A model generated the notes under the pieces. That model saw nothing but the letters and a program-made list of their open reading frames with translations. It made no database searches and was not told the origin of the DNA. Both the position numbers and the translations under genes were made by a program. From contig NZ_JAIVAP010000001.1 in assembly GCF_020171945.1 (NCBI RefSeq), positions 372,001 through 436,000 on the forward strand: a stretch of 64,000 nt of DNA, given 5' to 3'. The DNA is from Bacillus infantis. Lineage in GTDB: Bacteria > Bacillota > Bacilli > Bacillales > Cytobacillaceae. Positions 60,471 through 64,000 of the stretch are shown in pieces (position 1 is the first letter of the stretch; each line of letters opens with the position of its first letter).

Positions 60471-61829
60471 TTAAAGAAGACCCCGGTTCAACACACTGAT
60501 ATAATGGGACACAGCAGCTGCGGCGAGCCTTCCTTCAGGAGCTTCCGCCATTTGCAGGCCCTGCTTTTCCCACTTCAGCTTTTCCCGCTTAACCATAAGG
60601 ATCTGCTGCTGCGCCATGCTTTTCAGCATAGCGCTTTTTATATCCTCCGGCCGCGCTTTGGCATGTGCTGCCCGGATATTGTCTTCTATTCCCAGCATAA
60701 AGAACAGGTGCCTCTGCCGGATCCTTTTCAGGTAAACAAGCGCACTTTCCTCCAGGATGAAAGTCTTTACGTCAGAAAAGAGAAGCAATAAGCTCCTTTT
60801 ATTCTGGACAGTCTGCAAATATTGAAAGGCACCGCTATAGTTGGATTCTGCAGCATCCGCCTGGATCGCATATAAGGCTTTCAGGATGAAGTTTAAGTGC
60901 TGCATCCCTTTTGCAGGCGGTATATAAGATTTAATGTCTTTTGAAAAAGCGAGCATGGAAACATAATCACCGTTTTTGAGAGCAGCCGCTGCCGTAGTCA
61001 TCGCCGCCTCCAAAGCCTTTTCAAGCCGGTTGCCGGTTTCCAGCTCCGCACCCATGATCCTGCCGCAGTCAATCATAATAGTGACATATTTTCCGTGCTC
61101 AGGCTCATGGACATTGGCCATGACCTCCTGAAGCTTGGCAGTCTGCCTCCAATTGATTTTCCGGGGATCATCGCCTGCCGCGTATGCCCGGATCTTTGAA
61201 AATTCCCCCGCTCCGCTCTGCTGCCTCCGGATCTTTTCTCCTTCATACAGCAAATAGGATTGAGCATTTTCAAGATAACGCCGGGTTTCGGTCAAATCAG
61301 GAATCACCTTTACTTGGCTTTCCGCCTCTTTCACCATCTGTTTCTCCCATAGGCCAAGGATACTGCTGCAGCGGATATAAATCCTGTTCAGCTTATAATG
61401 CCCCCTTGTACCAGCCTTGGTTTCATATTGCACTGCTCCCCTCGTGAATCCTGCAATCTTGCGCTTAAGCGGAAAAGGCCTGGCAAAGGAGTCGGAAAGA
61501 TCATCAATGATCCTTAACGTTAAAGGCTGCCGTGAATGGTTTTCTATTTCAATGCCAATTTCAAATGGAAGCCCTCTTTCCATTTCTTCCGGTACACTCC
61601 GCTTCACCATGATCTGCGAACTTTTAGGCAATAGAGCCAGATCCGTGAAGGAAAGCAGCAAAAAACCGATATTGAGCCCTGCTGCCAGCTTCCATGGCAC
61701 TCCCCAGAATGCTGCCGCCGCCAGGACCAGTGAAAGAATAAGCATGCCGATAAGGAGCCGTTTTCCAGGCAGTATGCCTCTATCTCGGAACAGGAACCGA
61801 TCCCACAAGCTCATCGATGGTCTGGTCAA
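60471..61829 (-). CDS. DUF58 domain protein (vWA-like)
   Basis: About 452 residues: two N-terminal membrane helices (LLIGMLILSLVLAAAAF and LAAGLNIGFLLLSF), a beta-rich region (IGIEIENHSRQPLTLRIIDD) and the DUF58 core RAYAAGDDPRKINWRQTAKL followed by a vWA-like segment (YVTIMIDCGRIMG). DUF58 proteins are coupled to MoxR ATPases, here immediately upstream with overlap. The start is uncertain: TTG 61829 follows GGAGGGAAGG, while ATG codons at 61853 and 61814 lack clear sites. Confidence 0.86.
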   Translation of the reverse strand: MTRPSMSLWDRFLFRDRGILPGKRLLIGMLILSLVLAAAAFWGVPWKLAAGLNIGFLLLSFTDLALLPKSSQIMVKRSVPEEMERGLPFEIGIEIENHSRQPLTLRIIDDLSDSFARPFPLKRKIAGFTRGAVQYETKAGTRGHYKLNRIYIRCSSILGLWEKQMVKEAESQVKVIPDLTETRRYLENAQSYLLYEGEKIRRQQSGAGEFSKIRAYAAGDDPRKINWRQTAKLQEVMANVHEPEHGKYVTIMIDCGRIMGAELETGNRLEKALEAAMTTAAAALKNGDYVSMLAFSKDIKSYIPPAKGMQHLNFILKALYAIQADAAESNYSGAFQYLQTVQNKRSLLLLFSDVKTFILEESALVYLKRIRQRHLFFMLGIEDNIRAAHAKARPEDIKSAMLKSMAQQQILMVKREKLKWEKQGLQMAEAPEGRLAAAAVSHYISVLNRGLL

Positions 61830-62709
61830 CAGTCCTTCCCTCCAATTCTGCATTTGGTGATAATTGGATCCTATGCCTTAAAGCCGGCTTGGAAACCATC
61901 TTGATGTCATCAGGGGTCACATAATCGCGGCCAGCCAGATAGGCCCATGCCCTTCCGGCCTTTCCGATAGAGATGGCCGCCCTTGTACTGGCACCGAACC
62001 TGATGGACTCCGCTTCACGCGTTTTCCTGACAATCTTCATGATATAATCCAGAATGTCATTGCTTAAAGCGACCCTCTCAATATCCTTTCGTATGGACAA
62101 AAAGTCATCAAGTGAAAGTGCCTGCATGATCGACCCGGTTTCCATCCGTCCTTCCAGCACAGACTGAAGGACAAGCTTTTCTTCATCAAATTCAGGAAAA
62201 GCGATGATCAGTTTAAAAAGGAAACGGTCCTGCTGGGCCTCAGGCAAAGGATAAGTCCCTTCAAATTCTATCGGATTCTGGGTTGCCGCAACAAAAAATG
62301 CTTCCGGGAGCTGATAGGTCTCCCCCTGTATAGTCACTTGCTTCTCTTCCATCGCTTCCAAAAGAGCAGCCTGTGTCTTCGCAGGTGTCCTGTTGATTTC
62401 GTCGGCGAGCAGGACATTAGTAAAAATCGGCCCTTTCAGCGTCTGGAAAGAGCCTTCCTTCATGTTATAGATCATGCTTCCGGTTATATCGCTCGGGAGC
62501 AGGTCAGGTGTGAACTGGATCCGGCTGAAATCGCCGCCGAGAAGCCCGGCCAGCGTCTTGACCATCTGTGTTTTCCCAGTGCCCGGCACCCCTTCGATCA
62601 GTACATGCCCCCCGGAGAGGATAGCGGCTAGCAGAAGCCGCAGGTTCAGCCCCTGTCCTTTTATCCGTCCCTCATACTGCTGCAGAAGTGCTGATGTATC
62701 TTGATTCAA
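61780..62709 (-). CDS. MoxR-family AAA+ ATPase
   Basis: A 309-residue AAA+ chaperone. Walker A GVPGTGKTQMVKTL, Walker B VLLADEINRTPAKTQAALLE followed by AMEE, sensor-1 FVAATQNPIEFEGTYPLPEA and sensor-2 region STRAAISIGKAGRAWA are all typical. It probably remodels a partner containing a vWA/DUF58 domain. Starts with TTG 62709 overlapping the stop of the DUF4350 gene (TTGA). Confidence 0.94.
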   Translation of the reverse strand: MNQDTSALLQQYEGRIKGQGLNLRLLLAAILSGGHVLIEGVPGTGKTQMVKTLAGLLGGDFSRIQFTPDLLPSDITGSMIYNMKEGSFQTLKGPIFTNVLLADEINRTPAKTQAALLEAMEEKQVTIQGETYQLPEAFFVAATQNPIEFEGTYPLPEAQQDRFLFKLIIAFPEFDEEKLVLQSVLEGRMETGSIMQALSLDDFLSIRKDIERVALSNDILDYIMKIVRKTREAESIRFGASTRAAISIGKAGRAWAYLAGRDYVTPDDIKMVSKPALRHRIQLSPNAELEGRTVDQTIDELVGSVPVPR

Positions 62710-63833
62710 TTTTTCTCCACCTCTTTCCTTAAATCATCCAGTTTTGCAGACCAGCGCAAATAATCTTTTTTATGCAAATTCTCTTCTTTTAATATAGAAG
62801 ATATCCCTTCAGTAAGTGAATCCACCTCTTTTTCAGTCAAGGATGATGCTTTTGCCAGTATGGATTCCCCAGCTTCTTCCCAGCCGCGGCTGTATGGGAT
62901 GCCCCATTTTTCCTGCAGCAGCTCTTTCGTATAATCAGCCTGGATCCTGAGCGAGTCCTGGTAGCGTCTTCCCCTTATGTGCCAGGCAGACAAAGCAGCA
63001 ATCTTTTCATCGGTAAAACGGACAGTTTCCTCCCTTGGCCAGTCGACAGGGCCAAACCTTTTGCCTTTATAGAATATCCATAATAAGGCGAGCAGGGCAC
63101 CCTGGATAAGAATAACGAGGAACCATTGGGGATATGCACCCACGCCTGAAGATGATTCCTGCCCATGCAAAAATTCATCTATAAAAATATCCCGGGCAGC
63201 TGCTACGTCCATTAACGCCAGGATGAGCTCAAAATGGTTCTCATCCAATATCATTCCATTTGTGAGCCAGGAAGGGGAATTGACGGCAATCAGGCTGCCT
63301 TTGCCAATCGCCCTTTTGACTGCCACCGCTCCCAGTTCATCGGAAAGCAAAATTTCATCTTCAGGCTCTTCTGTAATCCTGAACGGAGAGAATACGGCAG
63401 CACTGTGCTTTCCCCCTTCCTTATCGGCAACCATGACGGCGCTTTCCGCTTCAGAGGCAAATTGCTCTGTTTCTATTCCAAACATAGGTGCCGGATTTTC
63501 CTTGAATAGCAAAATTGTATGGCCATTCTCCAAAAATCTCGTATAAGCGGCCATCTCCTCTCTGTCAGGGACAGAACTCGGCTCTGCCATGACCAGAAGG
63601 ATGGGCTCTTCAGGGTTTGGAAGCAGACCGGGATCCCTGCTCCATTTTCTGATGCTGGAGCCGTTTTGCTCCAAATATGTATACAGTCCCTTGATGCCTG
63701 TCGGGGAAGGGGATTTGGACAGATAAGGAGGATAGCCGGCAGGCGCGTCTCCGGCCAGGAAATAACTGGCCATAATAAACAGCAGAAGCGGAACTATCCA
63801 GTAAAAAGCCTTCTTAATCAGCTGAGTCCGCAA
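62706..63833 (-). CDS. DUF4350 domain membrane protein
   Basis: A 375-residue protein with an N-terminal helix (WIVPLLLFIMASYFLAG), an extracytoplasmic DUF4350 domain (SPSPTGIKGLYTYLEQNG, WSRDPGLLP, ILLVMAEPSSVP) and a second helix near residue 240 (QWFLVILIQGALLALLWIFY) followed by a cytosolic tail. The TTG start at 63833 has GGGAGGG about ten bases upstream. It overlaps DUF4129 upstream and MoxR downstream. Confidence 0.85.
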   Translation of the reverse strand: MRTQLIKKAFYWIVPLLLFIMASYFLAGDAPAGYPPYLSKSPSPTGIKGLYTYLEQNGSSIRKWSRDPGLLPNPEEPILLVMAEPSSVPDREEMAAYTRFLENGHTILLFKENPAPMFGIETEQFASEAESAVMVADKEGGKHSAAVFSPFRITEEPEDEILLSDELGAVAVKRAIGKGSLIAVNSPSWLTNGMILDENHFELILALMDVAAARDIFIDEFLHGQESSSGVGAYPQWFLVILIQGALLALLWIFYKGKRFGPVDWPREETVRFTDEKIAALSAWHIRGRRYQDSLRIQADYTKELLQEKWGIPYSRGWEEAGESILAKASSLTEKEVDSLTEGISSILKEENLHKKDYLRWSAKLDDLRKEVEKN

Positions 63834-64000
63834 TTGCCGGTTCCCTCCCTTCCTTCAGGTTTGAACTATTGTCCATAAGTCTTAATGTTTCTTTCTTGTA
63901 TTGCTGGAACTCACCGGGCTTTATGCTTTGCCCCCCATAGGCAGCCCTGTCGAAAAGCGCTGACAGAGAAAAGAAAATCTCAGCGGTTTTGCTGTCTGTT
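63814..64000 (-). CDS. DUF4129-type protein, C-terminal part, cut by window edge
   Basis: The last 61 residues of a gene entering from the right. KTAEIFFSLSALFDRAAYGG resembles the conserved end of DUF4129 (aromatic-rich helix followed by RxxYG). It stops at 63814, overlapping the DUF4350 start by 20 bases. It is the upstream member of the MoxR/DUF58 operon. Confidence 0.65.
   Translation of the reverse strand, partial: TDSKTAEIFFSLSALFDRAAYGGQSIKPGEFQQYKKETLRLMDNSSNLKEGREPAIADSAD

Overview
The window looks like an ordinary chromosomal stretch from an endospore-forming member of the Bacillaceae. It has moderate GC, strong AGGAGG-type ribosome binding sites, frequent GTG/TTG starts, GerP-type spore germination proteins behind sigma-K-like promoters, a SinI-like small protein, Amj, DUF3231, DUF3906 and YezD. 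The cysH-cysP-sat-cysC sulfate operon is arranged as in Bacillus. The genus cannot be fixed from the sequence alone. I see no rRNA, tRNA, CRISPR array, prophage block or intact insertion sequence.

Layout. 1-5 kb: membrane proteins (YitT, CPBP), a lone helicase-loader-like protein, Ohr, MapB and a small CxxC protein. 5-9 kb: a quinone/catechol response pair (CatR-like regulator divergent from CatE-like dioxygenase), an SDR enzyme and a squalene/phytoene synthase homologue. 9-15 kb: catalase behind a PerR-like box, DUF3231, an archaeal/eukaryal-type peptidyl-tRNA hydrolase (PTH2), small membrane proteins and an M50 peptidase. 15-18.5 kb: quinone oxidoreductase and a thiM-thiD-thiE salvage operon under a TPP riboswitch with terminator. 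18.5-24.7 kb: a 1,724-residue sensor kinase (degenerate Ser/Thr kinase domain, AAA ATPase, helical repeats, GAF, histidine kinase), its OmpR-type response regulator, and between them on the opposite strand a 47-residue SinI-like gene. Three CTTTAA boxes at exact 11-bp spacing lie in the divergent promoter region.

24.7-32 kb: a promoter-structured RNA-terminator unit ahead of an AbrB-type membrane protein, a C39 peptidase, a RacA-like MerR/coiled-coil protein, a P450, a 5'-truncated isochorismatase-family relic, and an ECF sigma/anti-sigma operon with a recognisable self-promoter. 32-41 kb: RG-tailed DEAD-box helicase, NUDIX, Amj, GNAT, amino acid permease, a 53-bp tandem repeat array, DUF2161 nuclease-like protein, BASS transporter, DUF1836. 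41-50 kb: hemolysin-III protein, spore GerP-like/Hsp20 genes, DMT exporter, sugar dehydrogenase-like propeller, and the NsrR-Hmp nitric oxide defence pair.

50.4-58.5 kb: one long sulfate assimilation operon. It is led by a SAM-I riboswitch, then YezD, APS/PAPS reductase, sulfate permease, ATP sulfurylase, APS kinase, ferredoxin-type sulfite reductase, DUF3906 and three siroheme genes that supply the reductase cofactor. 58.5-64 kb: RDD and SpoIIM-like membrane proteins next to a DUF4129-DUF4350-MoxR-DUF58 operon that runs off the right edge. A ~135-bp dispersed repeat occurs twice in opposite orientation (14.6 and 34.2 kb).
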